Numbered from the stretch's first letter, positions 25,895 through 35,122 are shown. The stretch: 64,000 bases of DNA from Acuticoccus sp. MNP-M23 (GCF_031195445.1 NZ_CP133480.1:1970001-2034000), one strand, 5' to 3'. Notes: a model not told the origin generated them from the sequence alone. Numbers and translations: made by a program.

Positions 25895-27787
25895 CTACTG
25901 GCGCTTGAACAGGATCGACGTGTTCATCGGACCCGGCGTCGGGTAAATCCAGGACTGCGGCTGCTTTTCGGGGACGTTTTGCATCTCGTTCGTGGCGATG
26001 CCGAAGGACAGCGGCGGCAGCGAGACGCCGATGGTGTAGAACTGGTCCTTCGCGGTCTCCAACACCTTGCGGAACAGCTCTGCGCGTTTCTCGTCGGTCG
26101 GCGAGCGGAACATCTCCTTGTAGGTCTCGATCTGCGCGGCGACTGCTGCGGGCGGCTCCTGCTTGTCGTTGGCATCGGGCTGGAAGAAGTTTTTCGCCCA
26201 CATCAACGCATAGGCGGATTCCTCGTCGGACGGTACGTAGTAGCGCGCGTCGATCTGCGCGTCGCCGAGCCCGCCGTCGCCCTTCCAGGCGTGCGCCATG
26301 TGGCGGTTGTTGTCCTTCAGCTCGTAGACGTAGCTGCGCTCGCCCTTGCGTGCATCGAGGTCCACCCCGATTTCCTTCCACTGCGGACGGACGAGTTCGA
26401 GGATGTCCAGCATCTGGCCAAGATCGGTGGTGACGTCGACGCGGATGCTGAGCGGACGGCCGTCGGGAAGCAGGCGGATTCCGTCGCCGTTGCGCTCGGT
26501 CAGGCCGATGTCGTCGAGCATCTGGTTGGCAAGGTCGGGGTCGTACTCGGTGTACTGCTTGGCCATCTCCTCGTCATAGAACCGGGATTCAGGTCGCGGT
26601 GCGGCCTGGTACGGCTCGCCGAGGCCGACGTACAGCGTGTCGATGATCTCCTGCCGGTCGATGCCGTGCGACAGCGCAATCCGGAAGTCCTTGTTCTGGA
26701 ACAGCTCGCGGAACCCGTCGTCTTCGTAGTTGAGGTTCAACTGGAAGATCAGCGTGTTCATGTCGGCGGGAACCGTCGAATACAGCTGGTAGCCGCCCTT
26801 CTCCTGATTGTCGAAGAACACCGGTTTGTTGGCGACGCTGTCGATATGCCGGTTGGTCATGTCAATCTCGCCGGCGATGCCCATCAGGACGATGGAGTTC
26901 ACGTCCTCCACCTGGGTCATCGACAGATCGTCGAGATAAGGGAGCTGGTTTCCCTCCTGGTCGACCTTGAAATAATACGGGTTGCGGGTGAACCGGATCG
27001 GCGACTTGATGCCATCGTAGTTGTCGACCTGATCCCACGCATAAAGTGTCGGGCGATCGGCATCACGGGCGCGGCCGACGCCGCAATGCTGGCGCATCAT
27101 CTCGCCCCAGCCGGCGAGGCCCGCGGCCTTCGCGTTTTCGTTGGCGTCCGGGTTGTATGCCGGGTGGAACTGGCTGCAGTACGCCTTCTGGAACTGCACG
27201 ACCTGGGTGCCGTTGACCGAGGCAAGCTCGGTGAGGAGCATGCCGTTGGGCGCGGGCATCTCGATGACGAGCGTTTCGGGGTCTGGCGCGGTCGCGGTCA
27301 CGCCCAGAAGCGCCTTGGGCCGGGTGCCGGTATAGTCGGCATTGTTGATCACATCCATGATCGCGAACACCAGATCATCTGAGGTGAACGGCGTGCCGTC
27401 GGACCATTTGTGGCCCTTGCGCAGATGGAATGTGTAGCGGGTGGCCTCGTCGTTCACCTCGAAGGACTCGGCGACGTTCGGCTCGATGCTGTTCCACTCG
27501 AAGTCGAATTTCACGAGCGGATCGTAGCCGGCGGAGCGGCGGATCCAGCCTTCATCGTTGTTGCCCTTCAGCGCCGATCGCCAGGTGCCGCCATAGACGC
27601 CAACTTCCGGTGCCTCGACCGTCATCGGAGTGGCCGGCAGGCGTTCCGCCACCGGTGGCAGCTGACCCGCCTCAACCTGTGCGGCCAGATCCGGCGCCTC
27701 GTTGTAGTCGGCAGCAAAAGCCGGCAAACCCAGCAAAAGCGCGAGGCTCGTCCCCGCAGCGCAGCCCATCAATCTGTTCCGAAGCAT
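25895..27787 (-). CDS. ABC importer solute-binding protein, family 5
   Basis: This 630-residue exported protein has a signal peptide (MLRNRLMGCAAGTSLALLLG, then LPAFA) and the solute-binding family 5 fold used for peptides, opines and oligosaccharides. Family motifs include YTFHLRKGHKWSDGTPFTSD and FRIALSHGIDRQEIID. It is longer than the usual 500-550 residues, as are many binding proteins of oligosaccharide importers in this class. It is the first transport gene of the operon, followed by a hairpin and the two permeases. With DUF2264, a hydroxyacid dehydrogenase and a LacI regulator nearby, a sugar-derived ligand is more likely than a peptide; that is inference. Confidence 0.92.
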   Translation of the reverse strand: MLRNRLMGCAAGTSLALLLGLPAFAADYNEAPDLAAQVEAGQLPPVAERLPATPMTVEAPEVGVYGGTWRSALKGNNDEGWIRRSAGYDPLVKFDFEWNSIEPNVAESFEVNDEATRYTFHLRKGHKWSDGTPFTSDDLVFAIMDVINNADYTGTRPKALLGVTATAPDPETLVIEMPAPNGMLLTELASVNGTQVVQFQKAYCSQFHPAYNPDANENAKAAGLAGWGEMMRQHCGVGRARDADRPTLYAWDQVDNYDGIKSPIRFTRNPYYFKVDQEGNQLPYLDDLSMTQVEDVNSIVLMGIAGEIDMTNRHIDSVANKPVFFDNQEKGGYQLYSTVPADMNTLIFQLNLNYEDDGFRELFQNKDFRIALSHGIDRQEIIDTLYVGLGEPYQAAPRPESRFYDEEMAKQYTEYDPDLANQMLDDIGLTERNGDGIRLLPDGRPLSIRVDVTTDLGQMLDILELVRPQWKEIGVDLDARKGERSYVYELKDNNRHMAHAWKGDGGLGDAQIDARYYVPSDEESAYALMWAKNFFQPDANDKQEPPAAVAAQIETYKEMFRSPTDEKRAELFRKVLETAKDQFYTIGVSLPPLSFGIATNEMQNVPEKQPQSWIYPTPGPMNTSILFKRQ

Positions 27788-27844
27788 TGTCGTCCCTCCC
27801 TTTCATTTTTGTTCTTTTGTCTCCCGCTTGCTGGGTGGTCGCCT

Positions 27845-28858
27845 TCAGGCGGCCGTTGCCCAGGTGCGGGAGCAGACTTCGTGGTTCAGCCTTCCCTCGG
27901 CGAGGTAGAGCGCCACCTCGTCGAGCGTGTTCTCGGTCATCCGGCGCAGCTCCGTGCCCATCGAGCCGGCAACGTGCGGCGTGACGATCACGTTGGGCAG
28001 CTGGAAGAAAGGCGAGTCGGCCGCAAGCGGCTCCGGCTCGGTCACATCCAGAACGGCGCTGATCCGCCCGGTCGAAACCTCTGCCAGAAGCGCGTCGTGA
28101 TCGACGAGACCGCCGCGTGCGGTGTTGATCAGGAGCGCGCCGTCACGCATCGCGGCAAGCTCGGTCCGGCCGATCATGTGCCGCGTTTCCGGCAGGAGCG
28201 GTGCGTTGATGGAAACAATATCGCTGGTGGCCATCAGCGCGTCGAGCGGCAGCCTTTTTGCGCCGCAGGCGTGCGCGTCGGCGTCGCTCACAAAAGGGTC
28301 GGCCAGCGTCACGTCGAGGTCGAAATGGCGCAGAAGCTCCATGAACCGCCGGCCCACCCGTGACGCGCCGATGACGCCGACCGTCTTGTCCATGTTGCCG
28401 ATGGCCGCGTGTTGGTCGCCGAAGCGGTCATCCATCACGAAGTCGGCGTGCGGGTTGCGGTAGACACTTTCCCAGTAGGGAAGCTGCTTGTTCCAGCGCA
28501 GGACCCACGAGATCAGAAATTCGGCCACGGGCACCGCGTTCTGGGTTGCAGAGTTGGTGCAGCGGACGCCGTGTTCGAGGAGAGCCGGGTCGACCACACC
28601 GCGCAGCGAGCCCATGCAGTGGGCGATGAGACCGAGTGACGGGCAGGTGTGCAAGATGGCGGGCGTCAGCATCGGGCTGCCCCAGCCGGTGAGAATGACT
28701 TCGATCCTTTCGGCGTCCGGGCAGGCGGTCAGCGACGCCAGACTGTCTGCCTGAAAAATTTCTGCCGTTTGCGCAATTGCGGTCAGCCGGTCCCGCTGTG
28801 CGGCGCCCACCGCCCGGTCGTAGGTGTACCGGGGCATTAATGCTGCAATTTTTGCCAA
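27845..28858 (-). CDS. D-2-hydroxyacid dehydrogenase, NAD-dependent
   Basis: This 337-residue protein has the D-isomer-specific 2-hydroxyacid dehydrogenase fold. The NAD-binding motif is VGVIGASRVGRRF. The catalytic residues are all present: Arg in INTARGGLVD, Glu in LDVTEPEPL and His in VIVTPHVAGSMG. It would interconvert a 2-keto acid and a D-2-hydroxy acid in the cytoplasm. The start is TTG 28858 or ATG 28837, and neither has a good ribosome site. It lies between the LacI gene and the binding-protein gene, so it probably handles a breakdown product of the imported compound. Confidence 0.92.
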   Translation of the reverse strand: MAKIAALMPRYTYDRAVGAAQRDRLTAIAQTAEIFQADSLASLTACPDAERIEVILTGWGSPMLTPAILHTCPSLGLIAHCMGSLRGVVDPALLEHGVRCTNSATQNAVPVAEFLISWVLRWNKQLPYWESVYRNPHADFVMDDRFGDQHAAIGNMDKTVGVIGASRVGRRFMELLRHFDLDVTLADPFVSDADAHACGAKRLPLDALMATSDIVSINAPLLPETRHMIGRTELAAMRDGALLINTARGGLVDHDALLAEVSTGRISAVLDVTEPEPLAADSPFFQLPNVIVTPHVAGSMGTELRRMTENTLDEVALYLAEGRLNHEVCSRTWATAA

Positions 28859-28902
28859 TTCGCCGTGCCGCCCTCTTCAACAGCGACGAATGGATCATTT
28901 TG

Positions 28903-28935
28903 CTGCAAGGATTGCAAGCTCTGAAAAACTTGCAA
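28903..28935. promoter_or_regulatory. Phased TTGCAA-type half-sites, putative LacI operator
   Basis: CTGCAA (28903), TTGCAA (28912) and TTGCAA (28930) are spaced by 9 and 18 bases upstream of the dehydrogenase gene. They resemble the half-site in the palindrome TGCAAAATTTGCA found at the start of the adjacent lacI-type gene (30080-30092). This suggests one regulator acting at both sites. Confidence 0.45.
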
Positions 28936-28941
28936 AGCCTT

Positions 28942-30054
28942 TCAGGCCGGGGCGGTGTCGCCATGGGTGCGCGCGGCGTCCGGGGCTGCCGTGCTGTCGC
29001 GCGAGATGAAATTCCCGCCAACTTGGAGGAAATGGACCGCCCGCTGCGGCTCAACCATCCGCGCGTGCAGCATTCGCGCGGTTTGCCGGCCGATCTCTTC
29101 CCAATCGATCCGGAAGGTGCTGAGCGGTGGTGAGGCAATCTGGGCGATCGGCATGTCGTCGAACCCGGCAACAGACACGTCTTGAGGGACCGAAAGTCCC
29201 ATCGCCTTCAGATATTCCACCGCCCACACAGCAGCGCCGTCATTGTAGCAGCACACGGCCGTAACCTGCCGTCCGCGGGTTTTCATGAATTCGGTGAATG
29301 CACTTGCATGATGGTCGGAAATGTCACTGCCGAGGTTGAGTTCGTCCACCGCTGCCCCGGCAACGCCCGATCCGTCCTCCACCCAGTCGCGAAAACCGAC
29401 AAACCGGCGTTGCAGCGTCTGCCGGTTGACGCCGGACAGGTAGAGAAACTTGCGGTGGCCGAGCGCCATCAGCTGCTGGGCCATGATCTTGCCGCCGCTG
29501 TGGTTGGCTGGCGAGATGGAATCCACCACAAGATCTTCGTCGATGCCGTTGCACACCACCACAGGAACGCCGCGCTCGACCAGGGCTGCACTCGTATCGA
29601 GGCCCGGCACGATGCCGAGAAAGATACAGCCATTGCGCGGGCCGAGTGTCTCCGCGATCGCGTCCGGGACCGGGTCGCCTTCGCGCGACATCACGGTCTC
29701 GATCTGTCCGGCGAGGCTTGCACTCTCCTGCTTGATCCCCTCCAGCAGCGCGAAATAGACGGAGGATCGCGTGTCCCGGAAGCTGTTGATCGTGCAAAGA
29801 ACGGTGATCGAATCCAGCCGTTCCACCGGCCGGCGTTCCTTGGTGGCGTAGCCGATTTCCGTGGCAGCCTCGACGATGCGCGCCTTCAACGCATCATTGA
29901 TGGCACTGGAATCGGCAAGTGCGCGCGACACGGTGCTGACCGAGACGCCCAGCATCCTGGCGATATCGGCCTGTCCGGGCCGCCCGCCCTCGGCGGTGCC
30001 GCCCTGTCTCGCCGCTCCCGCAGGCTTCGCCGCCCGCCTCGTCCTGCCTGCCAT
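28942..30054 (-). CDS. LacI-family transcriptional regulator
   Basis: This 370-residue protein has an N-terminal LacI helix-turn-helix (QADIARMLGVSVSTVSRALA) and a periplasmic-binding-protein-like effector domain (VSVAGFDDMPIAQIASPPLS near the end). About 15 Arg/Ala-rich residues precede the helix-turn-helix. I prefer ATG 30054; an in-frame TTG at 30084 would start inside a palindrome that looks like an operator. It lies directly upstream of the dehydrogenase-importer-DUF2264 operon on the same strand and most likely represses it until a sugar derivative binds. Confidence 0.92.
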   Translation of the reverse strand: MAGRTRRAAKPAGAARQGGTAEGGRPGQADIARMLGVSVSTVSRALADSSAINDALKARIVEAATEIGYATKERRPVERLDSITVLCTINSFRDTRSSVYFALLEGIKQESASLAGQIETVMSREGDPVPDAIAETLGPRNGCIFLGIVPGLDTSAALVERGVPVVVCNGIDEDLVVDSISPANHSGGKIMAQQLMALGHRKFLYLSGVNRQTLQRRFVGFRDWVEDGSGVAGAAVDELNLGSDISDHHASAFTEFMKTRGRQVTAVCCYNDGAAVWAVEYLKAMGLSVPQDVSVAGFDDMPIAQIASPPLSTFRIDWEEIGRQTARMLHARMVEPQRAVHFLQVGGNFISRDSTAAPDAARTHGDTAPA

Positions 30055-30079
30055 GGTCACCCAAGTCTGATTCTGGTTG

Positions 30080-30092
30080 TGCAAAATTTGCA
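30080..30092. promoter_or_regulatory. Palindrome upstream of lacI-type gene, putative operator
   Basis: TGCAAA-A-TTTGCA is a perfect inverted repeat 26 bases upstream of the preferred start of the LacI-family gene. Its half-site resembles the TTGCAA repeats before the dehydrogenase gene, so autoregulation is plausible. Confidence 0.5.
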
Positions 30093-30213
30093 GACATCAT
30101 CAGCCGAGGCGTGACCAAACGGAAGGGCCGGCAGTCGCCGCTCCTTAAAAAACTTGGCCGCAGTGCGGGTGGGCGGTCCCCGGAGCAAGCATCGCCGGGC
30201 GGGAGCGTGCTGT

Positions 30214-30261
30214 GACGCGCCGCGAAGGGGAAGGCTTCCGTTGCCTTCTTCGCGGTGCGTC
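30214..30261 (-). terminator. Hairpin at the end of TRAP operon 1
   Basis: GACGC and CCGCGAAG (30214-30227) pair with CTTCGCGG and GCGTC (30248-30261), with one unpaired base on each side. The hairpin lies just after the minus-strand stop at 30270. It has no T-run, so termination strength is uncertain. Confidence 0.6.
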
Positions 30262-30269
30262 AGCTGTGC

Positions 30270-31598
30270 CTATCGGCCGGTGATGCCCGGGAACATGATG
30301 AGCACCGCCAGCGCTACAATCTGCAGCGCGATGAACGGCAGAAGGGCCCGGAAAATGTCACCCAGCGATATGTCCGCCGGGGCGACGCTCTTCAGGTAGA
30401 ACGCAGCCGGACCGAAGGGGGGCGACAGGAACGAGACCTGCATGTTCATGCAGAAGAGCACACCGAACCAGACCGGGTCGTAGCCCAGCTCGACGATGAT
30501 CGGCACGAAGATCGGCAGGGTCAGGAGCGCAATGCCCACCCAGTCGAGGAACATGCCGAGGACGAACAGGATCAGCATCATGAAGAGCAGCACGTAGAGC
30601 GGCTCGTCGGAAATGCCGATGATCAGCGACGACACGAAGTCGATGCCGCCCATCAGGTTGAAGACGCCGACAATGGCGCTGGCGCCGATGCCGATCCAGA
30701 CGATCATGCCGACGGTGGCGAGCGTCTGCATTGCTGCGCCGCGCAGGAGCTCGAAGGTGAACTCGCCGCGCACGATGGTGGCCAGGAGCACGCCGCCAAC
30801 GCCGATGGCCGACGCTTCGGTGACCGATGCAATGCCGCCATAGATCGAGCCGAGGACGAACGTGACCACCAGCAGGGGCAGGATCAGGCCCTTCAGCAGC
30901 TTGATCTTCTGGGCGAGCGGAATGATTTCGGGGTCCGGGTCCGGCACCACGCCCTTGGTGAAATAGGCCCGGAACAGGACGTAAAGGACGTAGAAGCTCG
31001 CCAGCATCACGCCCGGAATGAAGGATGCCGTGAAGAGGTCGCCAATGGAGACGTTTGCGGCGAGCCCGTAGACGATGAGGACGATGGACGGCGGAATCAT
31101 GGTGCCGAGCGCGCCGCCCGCGCAGACGACGCCGATCGCAAGGCTGCGGTCGTAACCGAGGCGAAGCATCTGCGGCAGGGCGAGGAGGCCGAGCAGCACG
31201 ATCTCGCCGCCGATGATGCCGCTCATGGCGGCCAGGATAACGGCCACGAAAATGGTCTGGATCGCCACACCGCCGCGAACGCGGTTGGAGATCAGCTTCA
31301 TGGCGTCGAACAGGTCGCGCGCGATTCCCGATCGGTCGAGGATTGCCGCCATCAGCACGAACATCGGCACTGACACGAAGATGAACGACGAGACGAAGCT
31401 GAACACGCGGCTGGTGATCAGCGGCACAGCCATGGGGCCGAACCAGCCGAGCGCGAACACCAGCGCGACGAGAAGCGTGACGAAGGCCAGGGGCATGCCG
31501 GTCAGGAGCAGCCCGAACAGCATGAGGAACATCACCAGGGTGCCGTAGCCGATGCCCAGCGCCTTGAGGTTGATGCCGAAGTCGAAAAGCTCGGCCAT
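30270..31598 (-). CDS. dctM: TRAP transporter large permease (DctM-like), system 1
   Basis: This 442-residue membrane protein is the large permease of a TRAP (Na+-driven, binding-protein-dependent) transporter, with about 12 hydrophobic segments. Family motifs include GMPLAFVTLLVALVFALGWF near the start, GEIVLLGLLALPQMLRLGYD and CAGGALGTMIPPSIVLIVYG. It begins directly after the small permease gene. It forms a complete system with the genes at 31599 and 32277. The compound imported is not known. Confidence 0.95.
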   Translation of the reverse strand: MAELFDFGINLKALGIGYGTLVMFLMLFGLLLTGMPLAFVTLLVALVFALGWFGPMAVPLITSRVFSFVSSFIFVSVPMFVLMAAILDRSGIARDLFDAMKLISNRVRGGVAIQTIFVAVILAAMSGIIGGEIVLLGLLALPQMLRLGYDRSLAIGVVCAGGALGTMIPPSIVLIVYGLAANVSIGDLFTASFIPGVMLASFYVLYVLFRAYFTKGVVPDPDPEIIPLAQKIKLLKGLILPLLVVTFVLGSIYGGIASVTEASAIGVGGVLLATIVRGEFTFELLRGAAMQTLATVGMIVWIGIGASAIVGVFNLMGGIDFVSSLIIGISDEPLYVLLFMMLILFVLGMFLDWVGIALLTLPIFVPIIVELGYDPVWFGVLFCMNMQVSFLSPPFGPAAFYLKSVAPADISLGDIFRALLPFIALQIVALAVLIMFPGITGR

Positions 31599-32198
31599 TT
31601 AAACGTCCTGCTTCGAAACGCGCCGTGCGCGGCGAGCATGATTGACGGCGAGCACCAGGAACTGGACTGCCAGAATGATCATGACAAACAACAAGAAGCC
31701 CTTCAGGAGGGCCGGCGTCGGCGGGTTCCAGGCACTGCCCGTGCCTTCCATGTGGAAGTCGCCGGTGGGGGTCCAGAACGAGGTCTTGACCATGAGCCAG
31801 GAGGCCCAGGCGAAGAACGCCGCGGAGATTGCGCTGATGAGGTAGATCACAACGTCGAAGATCTTGCGGAAGCGCGGACCGAGCGCATCGTAGATCAGAA
31901 CCACGCGGATGTGACTGTTGCGCGCGGCGCAGAACAGGCCGCCATAGATGAACGAGATGGCGCACAGAAAGATGCTGGCCTCGTGCACCCAGTTTGTGGG
32001 GCTGTCGAGAACATACCGCATGAAGATCTCGAACAGGAGGATCGCCGCGGAAAGGACGATCGCCGAGGCAAAGATGTAGCCGCCCCACTCGATGCCCCGA
32101 CCGAGAATGCCGGCCTCGGGCACGGGAGCGCCGGTGCCTTCGCTGGTCGCACTCAGGTCCGGATCGGGTCCGTCCACGGCGATGGGATCACGAGTCAT
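31599..32198 (-). CDS. dctQ: TRAP transporter small permease (DctQ-like), system 1
   Basis: This 199-residue protein has the four membrane segments expected of a TRAP small subunit, with a 30-residue polar N-terminal extension. The central region RYVLDSPTNWVHEASIFLCA contains the typical Trp-x-x-Glu motif. Its stop abuts the start of the large permease gene with no gap, so the two are translationally coupled. Confidence 0.92.
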   Translation of the reverse strand: MTRDPIAVDGPDPDLSATSEGTGAPVPEAGILGRGIEWGGYIFASAIVLSAAILLFEIFMRYVLDSPTNWVHEASIFLCAISFIYGGLFCAARNSHIRVVLIYDALGPRFRKIFDVVIYLISAISAAFFAWASWLMVKTSFWTPTGDFHMEGTGSAWNPPTPALLKGFLLFVMIILAVQFLVLAVNHARRARRVSKQDV

Positions 32199-32229
32199 AC
32201 CCGGATTGTCCTTGGAGAGAAAAAAGAAA

Positions 32230-32255
32230 GCGGGCGAGGCGTGTGCCCCGCCCGC
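32230..32255 (-). terminator. Terminator/attenuator after dctP of TRAP operon 1
   Basis: GCGGGCG and GGC (32230-32240) pair with GCC and CGCCCGC (32245-32255). Read on the minus strand, the hairpin is followed by TTTCTTTTTT, a good intrinsic terminator. Partial readthrough would give more binding protein than permease. Confidence 0.8.
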
Positions 32256-32276
32256 CGGTCTTGATTGTGGCAGGGC

Positions 32277-33302
32277 CTACTCGGACTTGAGAAGGCCTTC
32301 CTCGTCGAGATACGTGGTCAGCGTGTCGTAGACCAGCTGTGCGTTACCGGACTGGCCAGCCTGCTTTTCCCACTCGCCAATGGCGATCTTGCGGAACTTG
32401 GCGCGCTCTTCGTCCGACCAGTCGTGGATGGTGGCACCCTCGGCCTTTGCGGCTTCGACGGCAGCGGCGTTCTTGTCAGCCAGTGCCGCGTTCTGGCGCT
32501 GTGCCAGCGCAACGACCGACTCTTCGAGCGTCTTCTGGACTTCCGGGGTGAGTGCGTCCCACTTCTGCTTGTTCATCGAGAACTCGATGAGGGGCATGGA
32601 ATGGAAGCCCGGGTACACCGGGTGCTGGGCGATCTTGTTGAGGCCCTGCGCCTGGTTGACGTGGAAGACGCTGTAGTCGGCTGCGTCGACGACGCCCTTG
32701 TCGAGCGCGGTGAACACTTCGGAGGTGGGCAGGTTCACCGGGGAGGCGCCAGCGGCTGCGAAGATGTTCTGGACGAGACCGGCCGGTGCGCGCAGCTTCA
32801 GGCCCTTGAGGTCGTCCACGCCTTCGAGCGGGGTGGAGGACACGAAGGCTTCGAGGCCCGGCGTGGTGCCGCCGAAGAAGTGCGTACCGTAAGGCTCGAC
32901 CAGCTCGTTCATGAGCTCCTTGCCGCCGCCGGTGTTGATGAACTTCAGCATCTGCTGCGGGTCCGACCAGGCACCGACCGGGTTGGCGATCAGACCGAAG
33001 GCTGCGTCCTTGCCTGCAAAGTAGGACGTGTCGGTGATGTGACCGTCGAGGATGCCTGCGCCAACTGCGTCGAGGGTTTCCTGAAAGTCGACAACGGCGC
33101 CGACCGGCAGAAGCTCGATGGACACGGCGCCGCCGGTTTCTTCGCTGACACCGTCAGCCCATGCCTTGTAGAGCTGATAGTTTGCATCGCCGGCGGGGTC
33201 GCTGGACTGGAACTTCAGCGCAACGCCCTGCGCCATTGCGCCGGTGGTCAGGACCGCGATTGCAGCACCGGCCAGCAGGGCCTTCATGGATGTCTTGAAC
33301 AA
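32277..33302 (-). CDS. dctP: TRAP transporter solute-binding protein (DctP family), system 1
   Basis: This 341-residue exported protein has a signal peptide ending in TGAMAQ and the DctP fold. The conserved ligand-carboxylate Arg is present in LKGLKLRAPAG. The downstream segment YSVFHVNQAQGLNKIAQHPV and FHSMPLIEFSMNKQKW resembles the 2-oxoacid-binding TakP-like branch. I chose TTG 33302 because AAGGGAG lies 7 bases upstream; the in-frame ATG at 33287 has no ribosome site. An organic acid ligand is likely. Confidence 0.92.
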   Translation of the reverse strand: MFKTSMKALLAGAAIAVLTTGAMAQGVALKFQSSDPAGDANYQLYKAWADGVSEETGGAVSIELLPVGAVVDFQETLDAVGAGILDGHITDTSYFAGKDAAFGLIANPVGAWSDPQQMLKFINTGGGKELMNELVEPYGTHFFGGTTPGLEAFVSSTPLEGVDDLKGLKLRAPAGLVQNIFAAAGASPVNLPTSEVFTALDKGVVDAADYSVFHVNQAQGLNKIAQHPVYPGFHSMPLIEFSMNKQKWDALTPEVQKTLEESVVALAQRQNAALADKNAAAVEAAKAEGATIHDWSDEERAKFRKIAIGEWEKQAGQSGNAQLVYDTLTTYLDEEGLLKSE

Positions 33303-33619
33303 GTGGCTTCTCCCTTAGCGTTTCAAATCGTCTACGGACCCCGGCGCCGCGCCCCGAAGGCGCGACATGCGCCCTCGGGCGCATCCATCCGGAAACCAGT
33401 AGTTTGTGCGCACCATACGGCTGGCGGCCCGCTCGTCAACGCGAATCCTGAGCGATTTTCTCAAGACGTTTGAAACGCTTGGAGAATTTGTCAGATTTTC
33501 TGCGGCTTGTATTGCTGGCGCTTCCTGCGGGCGTTGCTCCGGCGCAGTGCGCACAATCCCGTCCGCGCGCCCGGCCACCTTGTGGGAGCCGCGGCGAAAG
33601 GGCGCGCGGGATTTAAGAC
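33303..33619. promoter_or_regulatory. Promoter region of TRAP operon 1, with operator-like palindrome
   Basis: This 317-base gap has no gene. At 33462-33481 lies CAAGACGTTTGAAACGCTTG, a near-perfect palindrome around CGTTT-G-AAACG. Its half-site GCGTTTCAAA occurs again at 33318-33327, close to the ribosome site. The pair could form a looped repression site. No matching regulator gene is adjacent. Confidence 0.5.
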
Positions 33620-35122
33620 CTAGTCGCTGAAGAGATTTCGCTCGACGCCAGCCATGCGGAAGAGGTCGTCGCGCGAGGTCTCCAGCCGGGTCCGCAGCGC
33701 GGGAAGGTCCGCGTCCTGAACGGTGCCTTTCCACTTGCGCACCTTGCCGCCGACAATCACCGTCTCGACGTTGGAGCGGTCCATCAGCGTCACCACCGCG
33801 CCGGGCACATCGTTGAGCGGGGCGACGTTCCAGCTCGCGGCATCGAGGATCACGATGTCCGCAGCCTTGCCCGGCGTGAGGCTGCCGGTAACGCTGTCGA
33901 GGCCGAGGGCCTTGGCGCCGTTGATCGTGGCAAAGCGGATGACATCGCGGCAGGTGAGGAGATCCGGCGTGTTTTCGGCGCCCCGGATCGCCATGTCGTT
34001 GACCAGCGCGCGCTGGAGCGTGAAGACGCTGCGCATCTGAGTGAAGAAGTCCGCCGTCATGGTGCATTCGACGTCGGTGGACAGGGACGGCGCCATCCCC
34101 ATTTCGAGCGACTTGAGGACAGGTGGCATCCCGTGCCGCATTGCCATTTCGATGGGTGCTGCGATGGAGACCTTCAGCCCTGCGTCCCGCGCTGCCAGCC
34201 AGTGGGCGTCCGACATCTCGGTCATGTGGATCGCGATGACGTCAGGTCCGAGAAGGTCCGCGTCGATCAGCTTCTGGTAAGCGTCCGGAATGCCGAAGCT
34301 GCCGAAAAGGTGCGCGGCAATGGGAACGCCAAGCTCGCGCCCGATCTGCCAGCGCCGGTCTGCGGCGGGGAAGTAGATCTCGCCGCCCATGACGAAGGTG
34401 AGGAGCTGATCGGACGAGGAAAAATGCTCCGAGACGATGCGGAACGCATCTTCGGGGTATTGCGCGCGTTCGCCCTGCCCCTCGAAATAGCCGAAGGCGG
34501 CGCGGCGTCCGGCATCCTTCAACCCGGCGATGGCCGCATCCGAATGCTCGGGCGAGTGGTGGATCTGCGACACGTCGAGCACGGTGGTGACGCCGGCATC
34601 CATCTGGCTGAGGCCGGCGAACAGCTCCGCGATATAGACGTCTTCGGGCCGGTAGACCGGGGCGAACTTGCCGAGGATGTACTCGAAATAGTTGACCTCG
34701 CCGTGGGGTTTGCCGTCGTTGTAGAGGAGGCCGTTGGCCAGAAAGCTGCGCAGTGCCGTCTCGAACTGGTGGTGGTGGGTGTCGATGAAGCCGGGCATCA
34801 CGATCCGGCCGGCAGCGTCGATCACCTCGGCATCGCCAGCGTCGATCGACGGGGCGATCTCGGCGATCCGGCCGCCCTCCACCAGCACGTCGGCGCTTTC
34901 AAAATCGCCGACGGCATCGTCCATGGTCAGAACGGCACCGCCGCGGATGACGTAGCGCGTGCCGGGTGCGCCGGTTGCCGGGGGCGGGGCTGCGGCCTGC
35001 GCAGCGGCGGGCTGCACGCCGGCGCCAAGGAGCGCCGCACCGGCCCCGACCGCAGCGGAGGCTTGCATGAACCCGCGGCGCGATAGTCCCGAACCATTCT
35101 TCAGATCACAGATCTTGCACAT
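33620..35122 (-). CDS. Amidohydrolase (TRZ/ATZ-like) with Tat-type signal
   Basis: This 500-residue protein starts with a twin-arginine-like leader (SRRGFMQASAAVGAGAALLG), so it is probably exported folded. It then shows the metal-dependent amidohydrolase fold: GFIDTHHHQFETALRS with the HxH pair, later His in IAAHLFGSFG and AIHMTEMSD, and the active-site Asp region LSTDVECTM. C-terminal motifs LGLDSVTGSLTPGKAADIVI are typical of cytosine-deaminase/chlorohydrolase-like enzymes. The ATG at 35122 has GGGAGG upstream. It lies between two TRAP systems and may process the compound before uptake. Deaminase, hydrolase or dehalogenase activity cannot be told apart. Confidence 0.9.
   Translation of the reverse strand: MCKICDLKNGSGLSRRGFMQASAAVGAGAALLGAGVQPAAAQAAAPPPATGAPGTRYVIRGGAVLTMDDAVGDFESADVLVEGGRIAEIAPSIDAGDAEVIDAAGRIVMPGFIDTHHHQFETALRSFLANGLLYNDGKPHGEVNYFEYILGKFAPVYRPEDVYIAELFAGLSQMDAGVTTVLDVSQIHHSPEHSDAAIAGLKDAGRRAAFGYFEGQGERAQYPEDAFRIVSEHFSSSDQLLTFVMGGEIYFPAADRRWQIGRELGVPIAAHLFGSFGIPDAYQKLIDADLLGPDVIAIHMTEMSDAHWLAARDAGLKVSIAAPIEMAMRHGMPPVLKSLEMGMAPSLSTDVECTMTADFFTQMRSVFTLQRALVNDMAIRGAENTPDLLTCRDVIRFATINGAKALGLDSVTGSLTPGKAADIVILDAASWNVAPLNDVPGAVVTLMDRSNVETVIVGGKVRKWKGTVQDADLPALRTRLETSRDDLFRMAGVERNLFSD

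Noticed and set aside
30214-30261. CRISPR or other repeat arrays
   Set aside because: The only repeats found are single hairpins, operator-like palindromes, IS remnants and the one long inverted pair. No regularly spaced array is present.
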